A stretch of DNA of 64,000 nt, from assembly GCF_034190915.1 (NCBI RefSeq), contig NW_026947627.1, forward strand, positions 528,001 through 592,000, written 5' to 3'. Below, in pieces: positions 10,905 through 26,100 of the stretch. Source of the stretch: Cavia porcellus. Lineage: Eukaryota > Chordata > Mammalia > Rodentia > Caviidae. How positions within the stretch are numbered: position 1 is the stretch's first letter; every line of letters begins with the position of its first letter. A program made the translations under genes and the position numbers. Under the pieces are notes generated by a model that was not told the DNA's origin, searched no databases, and saw only the letters and a list, made by a program, of their open reading frames with translations.

Positions 10905-13900
10905 TCACTGCTGCTAGTGAATGTGATGTAACACACACCCATACAATGCGCACCACCCCGTGATGTTTTTCTCACTCCTGCTAGTGAATCTAATGTAACA
11001 CACACCCATACAATGCGCACCACCCCGTGATGTTTTTCTCACTCCTGCTAGTGAATCTAATGTAACACACACCCATACAATGCGCACCACCCCGTGATGT
11101 TTTTCTCACTCCTGCTAGTGAATGTAATGTAACACACACCCATACAATGCGCACCACCCCGTGTTGTTTTTCTCACTCCTGCTAGTGAATGTAATGTAAC
11201 ACACACCCATACAAGGCGCACCACCCCGTGATGTTTTTCTCACTCCTGCTAGTGAATGTAATGCAACACACACCCATACAAGGCGCACCACCCCGTGATG
11301 TTTTTCTCACCCCTGCTAGTGAATGTAATGTAACACACACCCATACAAGGCGCACCACCCCGTGATGTTTTTCTCACCCCTACTAGTGAATGTAATGTAA
11401 CACACACCCATACAATGCGCACCACCCCGTGATGTTTTTCTCACCCCTACTAGTGAATGTAATGTAACACACACCCATACAGGGCGCACCACCCCGTGAT
11501 GTTTTTCTCACCCCTACTAGTGAATGTAATGTAACACACACCCATACAAGGCGCACCACCCCGTGATGTTTTTCTCACCCCTACTAGTGAATGTAATGTA
11601 ACACACACCCATACAAGGCGCACCACCCCGTGATGTTTTTCTCACTCCTACTAGTGAATCTAATGTAACACACACCCATACAAGGCGCACCACCCCGTGA
11701 TGTTTTTCTCACTCCTACTAGTGAATATAATGTAACACACACCCATACAAGGCGCACCACCCCGTGATGTTTTTCTCACTCCTACTAGTGAATGTAATGT
11801 AACACACACCCATACAAGGCGCACCACCCCGTGATGTTTTTCTCACTCCTACTAGTGAATCTAATGTAACACACACCCATACAAGGCGCACCACCCCGTG
11901 ATGATTTTCTCCCTCCTACTAGTGAATCTAATGTAACACACACCCATACAATGCGCACCACCCCGTGATGATTTTCTCACTCCTACTAGTGAATGTAATG
12001 TAACACACACCCATACAATGCGCACCACCCCGTGATGTTTTTCAAACTCGTACTAGTGAATGTAATGTAACACACACCCATACAATGCGCACCACCCCGT
12101 GATGTTTTTCTCACTCCTACTAGTGAATCTAATGTAACACACACCCATACAATGCGCACCACCCCGTGATGTTTTTCTCACTCCTACTACTGAGTCTAAT
12201 GTAACACACACCCATACAATGCGCACCACCCCGTGATGTTTTTCTCACTCCTGCTAGTGAATGTAATGTAACACACACCCATACAATGCGCACCACCCCG
12301 TGATGTTTTTCTCACTCCTGCTAGTGAATGTAATGTAACACACACCCATACAAGGCGCACCACCCCGTGATGTTTTTCTCACTCCTTCTAGTGAATGTAA
12401 TGTAACACACACCCATACAATGCGCACCACCCCATGATGTTTTTCTCACTCCTACTAGTGAATGTAATGTAACACACACCCTTACAATGCGCACCACCCC
12501 GTGATGTTTTTCTCACCGCTACTAGTGTATGTAATGTAACACACACCCATACAATGCGCACCACCCCATGATGTTTTTCTCACCGCTACTAGTGAATCTA
12601 ATGTAACACACACCCATACAATGCACACCACCCCATGATGTTTTTCTCACTGCTACTAGTGAATCTAATGTAACACACACCCATACAATGCGCACCACCC
12701 CGTGTTTTTCTCACTCCTACTAGTGAATCTAATGTAACACACACCCATACAATGCCCACCACCCCGTGATGTTTTTCTCACTGCTACTAGTGAATCTAAT
12801 GTAACACACACCCATACAATGCGCACCACCCCGTGATGTTTTTCTCACTGCTACTAGTGAATCTAATGTAACACACACCCATACAATGCGCACCACCCCG
12901 TGATGTTTTTCTCACTGCTAATAGTGAATGTAATGTAACACACACCCATACAATGCGCACCACCCCGTGATGTTTTTCTCACTGCTACTAGTGAATCTAA
13001 TGTAACACACACCCATACAATGCGCACCACCCCGTGATGTTTTTCTCACTGCTACTAGTGAATGTAATGTAACACACACCCATACAATGCGCACCACCCC
13101 GTGATGTTTTTCTCACTGCTACTAGTGAATGTAATGTAACACACACCCATACAATGCGCACCACCCCGTGATGTTTTTCTCACTGCTACTAGTGAATGTA
13201 ATGTAACACACCCCCATACAATGCGCACCACCCCGTGATGTTTTTCTCACTGCTACTAGTGAATGTAATGTAACACACACCCATACAATGCCCACCACCC
13301 CGTGATGTTTATCTCACTCCTACTAGTAAATGTAATGTAACACACACCCATACAATGCGCACCACCCCGTGATGTTTTTCTCACTGCTACTAGTGAATGT
13401 AATGTAACACACACCCATACAATGCGCACCACCCCGTGATGTTTTTCTCACTGCTACTAGTGAATGTAATGTAACACACACCCATACAATGCGCACCACC
13501 CCGTGATGTTTTTCTCACTGCTACTAATGAATGTAATGTAACACACACCCATACAATGCGCACCACCCCGTGATGTTTTTCTCACTGCTACTAGTGAATG
13601 TAATGTAACACACACCCATACAATGCGCACCACCCCGTGATGTTTTTCTCACTGCTACTAGTGAATGTAATGTAACACACACCCATACAATGCCCACCAC
13701 CCCGTGATGTTTATCTCACTCCTACTAGTGAATGTAATGTAACAAACACCCATACAATGCGCACCACCCCGTGATGTTTTTCTCACTCCTACTAGTGAAT
13801 GTAATGTAACACAAACCCATACAATGCGCACCACCCCGTGATGTTTTTCTCACTCCTACTAGTGAATGTAATGTAACACACACCCATACAATGCGCACCA

Positions 13901-15794
13901 CCACGTGATGTTTTTCTCACTGCTACTAGTGAATCTAATGTAACACACACCCATACAATGCGCACCACCCCGTGATGTTTTTCTCACTGCTACTAGTGAA
14001 TCTAATGTAACACAAACCCATACAATGCGCACCGCCCCGTGATGTTTTTCTCACTGCTACTAGTGAATCTAATGTAACACACACCCATACAATGCGCACC
14101 ACCCCGTGATGTTTTTCTCACTGCTACTAGTGAATCTAATGTAACACACACCCATACAATGCGCACCGCCCCGTGATGTTTCTCACTGCTACTAGTGAAT
14201 CTGATGTAACACACACCCATACAATGCGCACCACCCTGTGATGTTTTTCTCACTCCTGCTAGTGAATCTGATGTAACACACACCCATACAATGCGCACCA
14301 CCTCGTGATGTTTTTCTCACTGCTGCTAGTGAATGTGATGTAACACACACCCATACAATGCGCACCACCCCGTGATGTTTTTCTCACTCCTGCTAGTGAA
14401 TCTAATGTAACACACACCCATACAATGCGCACCACCCCGTGATGTTTTTCTCACTCCTGCTAGTGAATCTAATGTAACACACACCCATACAATGCGCACC
14501 ACCCCGTGATGTTTTTCTCACTCCTGCTAGTGAATGTAATGTAACACACACCCATACAATGCGCACCACCCCGTGTTGTTTTTCTCACTCCTGCTAGTGA
14601 ATGTAATGTAACACACACCCATACAAGGCGCACCACCCCGTGATGTTTTTCTCACTCCTGCTAGTGAATGTAATGCAACACACACCCATACAAGGCGCAC
14701 CACCCCGTGATGTTTTTCTCACCCCTGCTAGTGAATGTAATGTAACACACACCCATACAAGGCGCACCACCCCGTGATGTTTTTCTCACCCCTACTAGTG
14801 AATGTAATGTAACACACACCCATACAATGCGCACCACCCCGTGATGTTTTTCTCACCCCTACTAGTGAATGTAATGTAACACACACCCATACAGGGCGCA
14901 CCACCCCGTGATGTTTTTCTCACCCCTACTAGTGAATGTAATGTAACACACACCCATACAAGGCGCACCACCCCGTGATGTTTTTCTCACCCCTACTAGT
15001 GAATGTAATGTAACACACACCCATACAAGGCGCACCACCCCGTGATGTTTTTCTCACTCCTACTAGTGAATCTAATGTAACACACACCCATACAAGGCGC
15101 ACCACCCCGTGATGTTTTTCTCACTCCTACTAGTGAATATAATGTAACACACACCCATACAAGGCGCACCACCCCGTGATGTTTTTCTCACTCCTACTAG
15201 TGAATGTAATGTAACACACACCCATACAAGGCGCACCACCCCGTGATGTTTTTCTCACTCCTACTAGTGAATCTAATGTAACACACACCCATACAAGGCG
15301 CACCACCCCGTGATGATTTTCTCCCTCCTACTAGTGAATCTAATGTAACACACACCCATACAATGCGCACCACCCCGTGATGATTTTCTCACTCCTACTA
15401 GTGAATGTAATGTAACACACACCCATACAATGCGCACCACCCCGTGATGTTTTTCAAACTCGTACTAGTGAATGTAATGTAACACACACCCATACAATGC
15501 GCACCACCCCGTGATGTTTTTCTCACTCCTACTAGTGAATCTAATGTAACACACACCCATACAATGCGCACCACCCCGTGATGTTTTTCTCACTCCTACT
15601 ACTGAGTCTAATGTAACACACACCCATACAATGCGCACCACCCCGTGATGTTTTTCTCACTCCTGCTAGTGAATGTAATGTAACACACACCCATACAATG
15701 CGCACCACCCCGTGATGTTTTTCTCACTCCTGCTAGTGAATGTAATGTAACACACACCCATACAAGGCGCACCACCCCGTGATGTTTTTCTCAC
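8971..15794 (+). repeat. 3,412-bp tandem duplication (51-monomer period)
   Basis: Sequence 8,971-12,382 recurs at 12,383-15,794. Shared private variants include CACCCCCATAC (about 9,797/13,209), ACTAGTAAATG (9,912/13,324), TAATGCAACA (11,262/14,674) and TTTTTCAAACTCGTAC (12,048/15,460). The two copies abut exactly at the CCTTCTAG monomer, as expected of one in-register tandem duplication. Confidence 0.9.
10905..14316 (+). repeat. Higher-order unit 3 (51 monomers, 3,412 bp)
   Basis: Follows unit 2 at offset 4,417 up to about 12,040. About five monomers then differ, including TTTTTCAAACTCGTAC near 12,048 and CTACTACTGAGTC near 12,186. At 12,383 (CCTTCTAG) it joins the equivalent of 8,971. Relative to unit 2 about 20 monomers are replaced by 5, a net loss of 15, which equals the 66-to-51 difference. 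It keeps the six-monomer gain (GTTTATC at 13,308 and 13,710), the 64-bp monomer at 12,702 and the 65-bp monomer at 14,175. Confidence 0.88.
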
Positions 15795-18468
15795 TCCTGC
15801 TAGTGAATGTAATGTAACACACACCCATACAAGGCGCACCACCCCGTGATGTTTTTCTCACCCCTGCTAGTGAATGTAATGTAACACACACCCATACAAG
15901 GCGCACCACCCCGTGATGTTTTTCTCACCCCTACTAGTGAATGTAATGTAACACACACCCATACAATGCGCACCACCCCGTGATGTTTTTCTCACCGCTA
16001 CTAGTGAATGTAATGTAACACACACCCATACAATGCGCACCACACCGTGATGTTTTTCTCACTGCTACTAGTGAATCTAATGTAACACACACCCATACAA
16101 TGCGCACCACCCCGTGATGTTTTTCTCACTCCTACTACTGAGTCTAATGTAACACACACCCATACAATGCGCACCACCCCGTGATGTTTTTCTCACTCCT
16201 GCTAGTGAATGTAATGTAACACACACCCATACAAGGCGCACCACCCCGTGATGTTTTTCTCACTCCTGCTAGTGAATGTAATGTAACACACACCCATACA
16301 AGGCGCACCACCCCGTGATGTTTTTCTCACCCCTGCTAGTGAATGTAATGTAACACACACCCATACAAGGCGCACCACCCCGTGATGATTTTCTCCCTCC
16401 TACTAGTGAATCTAATGTAACACACACCCATACAATGCGCACCACCCCGTGATGATTTTCTCACTCCTACTAGTGAATGTAATGTAACACACACCCATAC
16501 AATGCGCACCACCCCGTGATGTTTTTCAAACTCGTACTAGTGAATGTAATGTAACACACACCCATACAATGCGCACCACCCCGTGATGTTTTTCTCACTC
16601 CTACTAGTGAATCTAATGTAACACACACCCATACAATGCGCACCACCCCGTGATGTTTTTCTCACTCCTACTACTGAGTCTAATGTAACACACACCCATA
16701 CAATGCGCACCACCCCGTGATGTTTTTCTCACTCCTGCTAGTGAATGTAATGTAACACACACCCATACAATGCGCACCACCCCGTGATGTTTTTCTCACT
16801 CCTGCTAGTGAATGTAATGTAACACACACCCATACAAGGCGCACCACCCCGTGATGTTTTTCTCACTCCTGCTAGTGAATGTAATGTAACACACACCCAT
16901 ACAAGGCGCACCACCCCGTGATGTTTTTCTCACCCCTGCTAGTGAATGTAATGTAACACACACCCATACAAGGCGCACCACCCCGTGATGTTTTTCTCAC
17001 CCCTACTAGTGAATGTAATGTAACACACACCCATACAATGCGCACCACCCCGTGATGTTTTTCTCACCGCTACTAGTGAATGTAATGTAACACACACCCA
17101 TACAATGCGCACCACACCGTGATGTTTTTCTCACTGCTACTAGTGAATCTAATGTAACACACACCCATACAATGCGCACCACCCCGTGATGTTTTTCTCA
17201 CTGCTACTAGTGAATGTAATGTAACACACACCCATACAATGCGCACCACCCCGTGATGTTTTTCTCACTGCTACTAGTGAATGTAATGTAACACACACCC
17301 ATACAATGCGCACCACCCCGTGATGTTTTTCTCACTGCTACTAGTGAATGTAATGTAACACACACCCATACAATGCGCACCACCCCGTGATGTTTTTCTC
17401 ACTGCTACTAGTGAATGTAATGTAACACACACCCATACAATGCCCACCACCCCGTGATGTTTATCTCACTCCTAGTAGTGAATGTAATGTAACACACACC
17501 CATACAAAGCCCACCACCCCGTGATGTTTATCTCACTCCTAGTAGTGAATGTAATGTAACACACACCCATACAATGCGCACCACCCCGTGATGTTTTTCT
17601 CACTGCTACTAGTGAATGTAATGTAACACACACCCATACAATGCGCACCATCCCGTGATGTTTTTCTCACTGCTACTAGTGAATGTAATGTAACACACAC
17701 CCATACAATGCGCACCACCCCGTGATGTTTTTCTCACTGCTACTAGTGAATGTAATGTAACACACACCCATACAATGCGCACCACCCCGTGATGTTTTTC
17801 TCACTGCTACTAGTGAATGTAATGTAACACACACCCATACAATGCCCACCACCCCGTGATGTTTATCTCACTCCTACTAGTGAATGTAATGTAACACACA
17901 CCCATACAATGCGCACCACCCCGTGATGTTTTTCTCACTCCTACTAGTGAATGTAATGTAACACACACCCATACAATGCGCACCACCCCGTGATGTTTTT
18001 CTCACTCCTACTAGTGAATGTAATGTAACACACACCCATACAATGCGCACCGCCCCGTGATGTTTTTCTCACTGCTACTAGTGAATCTAATGTAACACAC
18101 ACCCATACAATGCGCACCGCCCCGTGATGTTTTACTCACTGCTACTAGTGAATCTAATGTAACACAAACCCATACAATGCGCACCGCCCCGTGATGTTTT
18201 TCTCACTGCTACTAGTGAATCTAATGTAACACACACCCATACAACGCGCACCGCCCCGTGATGTTTTTCTCACTGCTACTAGTGAATCTCATGTAACACA
18301 CACACATACAATGCGCACCGCCCCGTGATGTTTCTCACTGCTACTAGTGAATCTGATGTAACACACACCCATACAATGCGCACCACCCCGTGATGTTTTT
18401 CTCACTCCTGCTAGTGAATCTGATGTAACACACACCCATACAATGCGCACCACCCCGTGATGTTTTGC
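14317..18468 (+). repeat. Higher-order unit 4 (62 monomers, 4,152 bp)
   Basis: The first part (to about 15,794) repeats 10,905-12,382 at offset 3,412. It then enters a nested 16-monomer amplification (15.3-17.2 kb) and a GCTACTAG run. Two adjacent monomers carry the otherwise unseen CCTAGTAGTG (17,472 and 17,539). It finishes with a cluster of CACCGCCCC monomers, one with GTTTTACTC, and the 65-bp monomer at 18,327. 62 x 67 - 2 = 4,152. The unit at 57,292 has the same length and a similar order. Confidence 0.88.
15300..17197 (+). repeat. Nested 16-monomer (1,072-bp) amplification
   Basis: About 15,300-16,125 recurs at 16,372-17,197 at offset 1,072. Shared rare words are GATGATTTTCTCCC (15,312/16,384), CAAACTCGTAC (15,455/16,527) and CACACCGTGATG (16,041/17,113). 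The CTACTACTGAGTC monomer recurs at 15,598, 16,134 and 16,670, spaced 536 bp (8 monomers). The 246 bp between the copies derive from the same local set, with jumps near 16,125 and 16,380. Confidence 0.87.
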
Positions 18469-21400
18469 TCACTGCTGCTAGTGAATGTGATGTAACACAC
18501 ACCCATACAATGCGCACCACCCCGTGATGTTTTTCTCACTCCTGCTAGTGAATCTAATGTAACACACACCCATACAATGCGCACCACCCCGTGATGTTTT
18601 TCTCACTCCTGCTAGTGAATGTAATGTAACACACACCCATACAATGCGCACCACGCCGTGATGTTTTTCTCACTCCTGCTAGTGAATGTAATGTAACACA
18701 CACCCATACAAGGCGCACCACCCCGTGATGTTTTTCTCACTCCTGCTAGTGAATGTAATGTAACACACACCCATACAAGGCGCACCACCCCGTGATGTTT
18801 TTCTCACCCCTGCTAGTGAATGTAATGTAACACACACCCATACAAGGCGCACCACCCCGTGATGTTTTTCTCACCCCTACTAGTGAATGTAATGTAACAC
18901 ACACCCATACAATGCGCACCACCCCGTGATGTTTTTCTCACCCCTACTAGTGAATGTAATGTAACACACACCCATACAAGGCGCACCACCCCGTGATGTT
19001 TTTCTCACCCCTACTAGTGAATGTAATGTAACACACACCCATACATGGCGCACCACCCCGTGATGTTTTTCTCACTCCTACTAGTGAATGTAATGTAACA
19101 CACACCCATACAAGGCGCACCACCCCGTGATGTTTTTCTCACTCCTACTAGTGAATCTAATGTAACACACACCCATACAAGGCGCACCACCCCGTGATGT
19201 TTTTCTCACTCCTACTAGTGAATGTAATGTAACACACACCCATACAAGGCGCACCACCCCGTGATGTTTTTCTCACTCCTCCTAGTGAATCTAATGTAAC
19301 ACACACCCATACAAGGCGCACCACCCCGTGATGTTTTTCTCACTCCTACTAGTGAATCTAATGTAACACACACCCATACAATGCGCACCACCCCGTGATG
19401 ATTTTCTCACTCCTACTAGTGAATGTAATGTAACACACACCCATACAATGCGCACCACCCCGTGATGTTTTTCAAACTCCTACTAGTGAATGTAATGTAA
19501 CACACACCCATACAATGCGCACCACCCCGTGATGTTTTTCTCACTCCTACTAGTGAGTCTAATGTAACACACACCCATACAATGCGCACCACCCCGTGAT
19601 GTTTTTCTCACTCCTACTACTGAGTCTAATGTAACACACACCCATACAATGCGCACCACCCCGTGATGTTTTTCTCACTCCTACTAGTGAATCTAATGTA
19701 ACACACACCCATACAAGGCGCACCACCCCGTGATGTTTTTCTCACTCCTACTAGTGAATCTAATGTAACACAAACCCATACAAGGCGCAACACCCCGTGA
19801 TGTTTTTCTCACTCCTACTAGTGAATCTAATGTAACACACACCCATACAATGCGCACCACCCCGTGATGTTTTTCTCACTCCTACTAGTGAATCTAATGA
19901 AACACACACCCATACAATGCGCACCACCCCGTGATGTTTTTCTCACTCCTACTAGTGAATGTAATGTAACACACACCCATACAATGCGCACCACCCCGTG
20001 ATGTTTTTCTCACTCCTTCTAGTGAATGTAACACACACCCATACAATGCGCACCACCCCGTGATGATTTTCTCACTCCTACTAGTGAAAGTAATGTAACA
20101 CACACCCATACAATGCGCACCACCCCGTGATGTTTTTCTCACTCCTACTAGTGAATGTAATGTAACACACACCCATACAATGCGCAGCACCCCGTGATGT
20201 TTTTCTCACTGCTACTAGTGAATCTAATGTAACACACACCCATACAATACGCAGCACCCCGTGATGTTTTTCTCACTGCTACTAGTGAATCTAATGTAAC
20301 ACACACCCATACAATGCGCACCACCCCGTGATGTTTTTCTCACTCCTACTTGTGAATCTAATGTAACACACACCCATACAATGCGCACCACGCCGTGATG
20401 TTTTTCTCACTGCTACTAGTGAATCTAATGTAACACACACCCATACAATGCGCACCACCCCGTGATGTTTTTCTCACTCCTACTAGTGAATCTGATGTAA
20501 CACACACCCATACAATGCGCACCACCCCGTGATGTTTTTCTCACTCCTACTAGTGAATCTAATGTAACACACAACCATACAAGGCGCACCACCGCGTGAT
20601 GTTTTTCTCACTGCTACTACTGAATCTAATGTAACACACACCCATACATTGCGCACCACCCCGGGATGTTTTTCTCACTCCTACTAGTGAATCTAATGTA
20701 ACACACACCCATACAATGCGCACCACTCCGTGATGTTTTTCTCACTCCTACTAGTGAATCTAATGCAACACACACCCATACAATGCGCACCACCCCGTGA
20801 TGTTTTTCTCACTCCTACTAGTGAATCTAATGTAACACACACCCATACAATGCGCACCACTCCGTGATGTTTTTCTCACTCCTACTAGTGAATCTAATGT
20901 AACACACACCCATACAATGCGCACCACCCCGTGATGTTTTTCTCACTCCTACTAGTGAATGTAATGTAACACACTCCCATACAATGCGCACCACCCCGTG
21001 ATGTTTTTCTCACTCCTACTAGTGAATGTAATGTAACACACACCCATACAATGCGCACCACCCCGTGATGTATTTCTCACTCCTACTAGTGAATGTAATG
21101 TAACACACACCCATACAATGCGCACCACCCCCTGATGTTTTTCTCACTCCTACTAGTGAATGTAATGTAACACACTCCCATACAATGCGCACCACCCCAT
21201 GATGTTTTTCTCACTCCTACTAGTGAATGTAATGTAACACACACCCATACAATGCGCACCACCCCGTGATGTTTTTCTCACTCCTTCTAGTGAATGTAAT
21301 GTAACACACACCCATACAATGCGCACCACCCCGTGATGTTTTTCTCACTCCTACTAGTGAATGTAATGTAACACACACCCTTACAATGCGCACCACCCCG

Positions 21401-23151
21401 TGATGTTTTTCTCACTGCTACTAGTGTATGTAATGTAACACACACCCATACAATGCGCACCACCCCGTGATGTTTTTCTCACCGCTACTAGTGAATCTAA
21501 TGTAACACACAACCATACAATGCGCACCACCCCATGATGTTTTTCTCACCGCTACTAGTGAATCTAATGTAACACACACCCATACAATGCGCACCACCCC
21601 GTGATGTTTTTCTCACTCCTACTAGTGAATCTAATGTAACACACACCCATACAATGCGCACCACCCCGTGATGTTTTTCTCACTGCTACTAGTGAATCTA
21701 ATGTAACACACACCCATACAATGCGCACCACCCTGTGATGTTTTTCTCACTGCTACTAGTGAATCTAATGTAACACACACCCATACAATGCGCACCACCC
21801 CGTGATGTTTTTCTCACTGCTACTAGTGAATCTAATGTAACACACACCCATACAATGCGCACCACCCCGTGATGTTTTTCTCACTGCTACTAGTGAATGT
21901 AATGTAACACACACCCATACAATGCGCACCACCCCGTGATGTTTTTCTCACTGCTACTAGTGAATGTAATGTAACACACACCCATACAATGCGCACCACC
22001 CCGTGATGTTTTTCTCACTGCTACTAGTGAATCTAATGTAACACACACCCATACAATGCGCACCACCCCGTGATGTTTTTCTCACTGCTACTAGTGAATG
22101 TAATGTAACACACACCCATACAATGCGCACCACCCCGTGATGTTTTTCTCACTGCTACTAGTGAATGTAATGTAACACACACCCATACAATGCGCACCAC
22201 CCCGTGAGGTTTTTCTCACTGCTACTAGTGAATGTAATGTAACACACACCCATACAATGCGCACCACCCCGTGATGTTTTTCTCACTGCTACTAGTGAAT
22301 GTAATGTAACACACACCCATACAATGCCCACAACCCCGTGATGTTTATCTCACTCCTACTAGTGAATGTAATGTAACACACACCCATACAATGCGCACCA
22401 CCCTGTGATGTTTTTCTCACTGCTACTAGTGAATGTAATGTAACACACACCCATACAATGCGCACCACCCCGTGATGTTTTTCTCACTGCTACTAGTGAA
22501 TGTAATGTAACACACACCCATACAATGCGCACCACCCCGTGATGTTTTTCTCACTGCTACTAGTGAATGTAATGTAACACACACCCATACAATGCGCACC
22601 ACCCCGTGATGTTTTTCTCACTGCTACTAGTGAATGTAATGTAACACACACCCATACAATGCGCACCACCCTGTGATGTTTTTCTCACTGCTACTAGTGA
22701 ATGTAATGTAACACACACCCATACAATGCCCACCACCCCGTGATGTTTATCTCACTCCTACTAGTGAATGTAATGTAACACACACCCATAAAATGCGCAC
22801 CACCCCGTGATGTTTTTCTCACTGCTACTAGTGAATCTAATGTAACACAAACCCATACAATGCGCACCGCCCCGTGATGTTTTTCTCACTGCTACTAGTG
22901 AATCTAATGTAACACACACCCATACAATGCGCACCACCCCGTGATGTTTTTCTTACTGCTACTAGTGAATCTAATGTAACACACACCCATACAATGCGCA
23001 CCGCCCCGTGATGTTTCTCACTGCTACTAGTGAATCTGATGTAACACACACCCATACAATGCGCACCACCCCGTGATGTTTTTCTCACTCCTGCTAGTGA
23101 ATCTGATGTAACACACACCCATACAATGCGCACCACCCCGTGATGTTTTTC
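18469..23151 (+). repeat. Higher-order unit 5 (70 monomers, 4,683 bp)
   Basis: Begins with CTGCTAG and CCCTACTAG monomers rich in CAAGGCG. It then carries a copy of the window-start block (about 19,411-20,270 matching 340-1,199 at offset 19,071), including a 62-bp monomer at 20,022 and CAAACTCC at 19,473. Next come CATACATTGCG at 20,638, CCCCCTGATG near 21,130, CCTTCTAG near 21,282 and AGTGTATG near 21,424. A long GCTACTAG run follows, then the 65-bp monomer at 23,010. 70 x 67 - 7 = 4,683. Confidence 0.88.
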
Positions 23152-26100
23152 TCACTGCTGCTAGTGAATGTGATGTAACACACACCCATACAATGCGCAC
23201 CACCCCGTGATGTTTTTCTCACTCCTGCTAGTGAATCTAATGTAACACACACCCATACAACGCGCACCACCCCGTGATGTTTTTCTCACTCCTGCTAGTG
23301 AATCTAATGTAACACACACCCATACAATGCGCACCACCCCGTGATGTTTTTCTCACTCCTGCTAGTGAATGTAATATAACACACACCCATACAATGCGCA
23401 CCACCCCGTGATGTTTTTCTCACTCCTGCTAGTGAATGTAATGTAACACACACCCATACAAGGCGCACCACCCCGTGATGTTTTTCTCACTCCTGCTAGT
23501 CAATGTAATGTAACACACACCCATACAAGGCGCACCACCCCGTGATGTTTTTCTCACCCCTGCTAGTGAATGTAATGTAACACACACCCATACAAGGCGC
23601 ACCACCCCGTGATGTTTTTCTCACCCCTGCTAGTGAATGTAATGTAACACACACCCATACAAGGCGCACCACCCCGTGATGTTTTTCTCACTCCTACTAG
23701 TGAATCTAATGTAACACACACCCATACAATGCGCACCACCCCGTGATGTTTTTCTCACTCCTACTAGTGAATCTAATGTAACACACACCCATACAAGGCG
23801 CACACCCCGTGATGTTTTTCTCACTGCTACTACTGAATCTAATGTAACACACAGCCCTAAAAGGCGCACCACCCCGTGATGTATTTCTCACTGCTACTAG
23901 TGAATCTAATGTAACACACACCCATACAAGGCGCACCACCCCGTGATATTTTTCTCACTGCTACTAGTGAATCTAATGTAACACACACCCATACAAGGCG
24001 CACCACCCCGTGATGTTTTTCTCACTCCTACTAGTGAATCTAATGTAACACACACCCATACAAGGCGCACCACCCCGTGATGTTTTTCTCACTCCTACTA
24101 GTGAATGTAATGTAACACACACCCATACAATGCGCACCACCCCGTGATGTTTTTCTCACTCCTACTAGTGAATGTAATGTAACACACACCCATACAATGT
24201 GCACCACGACGTGATGTTTTTCTCACTCCTACTAGTGAATCTGATGTAACACACACCCATACAATGCGCACCACCCCGTGATGTTTTTCTCACTCCTACT
24301 AGTGAATGTAATGTAACACACACCCATACAATGCGCACCACCCCGTGATGTTTTTCTCACTCCTACTAGTGAATGTAATGTAACACACACCCATACAATG
24401 CGCACCACCGCGTGATGTTTTTCTCACTCCTACTAATGTATGTGTTGTAACACACACCCATACAATGCGCACCACCCCGTGATGTTTTTCTCACTCCTAC
24501 TAGTGAATGTAATGTAACACACACCCATACAATGCGCACCACCGCGTGATGTTTTTCTCACTCCTACTAATGTATGTATTGTAACACACACCCATACAAT
24601 GCGCACCACCCCGTGATGTTTTTCTCACTCCTACTAGTGAATCTAATGTAACACACACCCATACAAGGCGCACCACCCCGTGATGTTTTTCTCACTCCTA
24701 CTAGTGAATCTAATGTAACACACACCCATACAAGGCGCACACCCCGTGATGTTTTTCTCACTGCTACTACTGAATCTAATGTAACACACAGCCCTAAAAG
24801 GCGCACCACCCCGTGATGTATTTCTCACTGCTACTAGTGAATCTAATGTAACACACACCCATACAAGGCGCACCACCCCGTGATATTTTTCTCACTGCTA
24901 CTAGTGAATCTAATGTAACACACACCCATACAAGGCGCACCACCCCGTGATGTTTTTCTCACTCCTACTAGTGAATCTAATGTAACACACACCCATACAA
25001 GGCGCACCACCCCGTGATGTTTTTCTCACTGCTACTAGTGAATCTAATGTAACACACAGCCCTACAAGGCGCACCACCCCGTGATGTTTTTCTCACTGCT
25101 ACTAGTGAATCTAATGTAACACACACCCATACAAGGCGCACCACCCCGTGATGTTTTTCTCACTGCTCCTAGTGAATCTAATGTAACACACACCCATGCA
25201 AGGCGCACCACCCCGTGATGTTTTTCTCAGTCCTACTAGTGAATCTAATGTAACACACACCCATACAATGCGCACCACCGCGTGACGTTTTTCTCACTCC
25301 TACTAGTGAATCTAATGTAACACACACCCATACAATGCGCACCACCCCGTGATGTTTTTCTCGCTGCTACTAGTGAATCTAATGTAACACACACCCATAC
25401 AATGCGCACCACCCCGTGATGTTTTTCTCACTGCTACTAGTGAATCTAATGTAACACACACCCATACAATGCGCACCACCCCGTGATGTTTTTCTCACTG
25501 CTACTAGTGGATCTAATGTAACACACACCCATACAATGCGCACCACCCCGTGAGGTTTTTCTCACTGCTACTAGTGAATGTAATGTAACACACACCCATA
25601 CAATGCGCACCACCCCGTGATGTTTTTCTCACTGCTACTAGTGAATGTAATGTAACACACACCCATACAATGCCCACAACCCCGTGATGTTTATCTCACT
25701 CCTACTAGTGAATGTAATGTAACACACACCCATACAATGCGCACCACCCCGTGATGTTTTTCTCACTGCTACTAGTGAATGTAATGTAACACACACCCAT
25801 ACAATGCGCACCACCCCGTGATGTTTTTCTCACTGCTACTAGTGAATGTAATGTAACACACACCCATACAATGCGCACCACCCCGTGATGTTTTTCTCAC
25901 TGCTACTAGTGAATGTAATGTAACACACACCCATACAATGCGCACCACCCCGTGATGTTTTTCTCACTGCTACTAGTGAATGTAATGTAACACACACCCA
26001 TACAATGCGCACCACCCCGTGATGTTTTTCTCACTGCTACTAGTGAATGTAATGTAACACACACCCATACAATGCCCACCACCCCGTGATGTTTATCTCA

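Noticed and set aside
17472..17548. Micro-inversion suggested by CCTAGTAGTG in place of CCTACTAGTG
   Set aside because: It is explained by one C-to-G substitution shared by two adjacent monomers; no inversion is needed.
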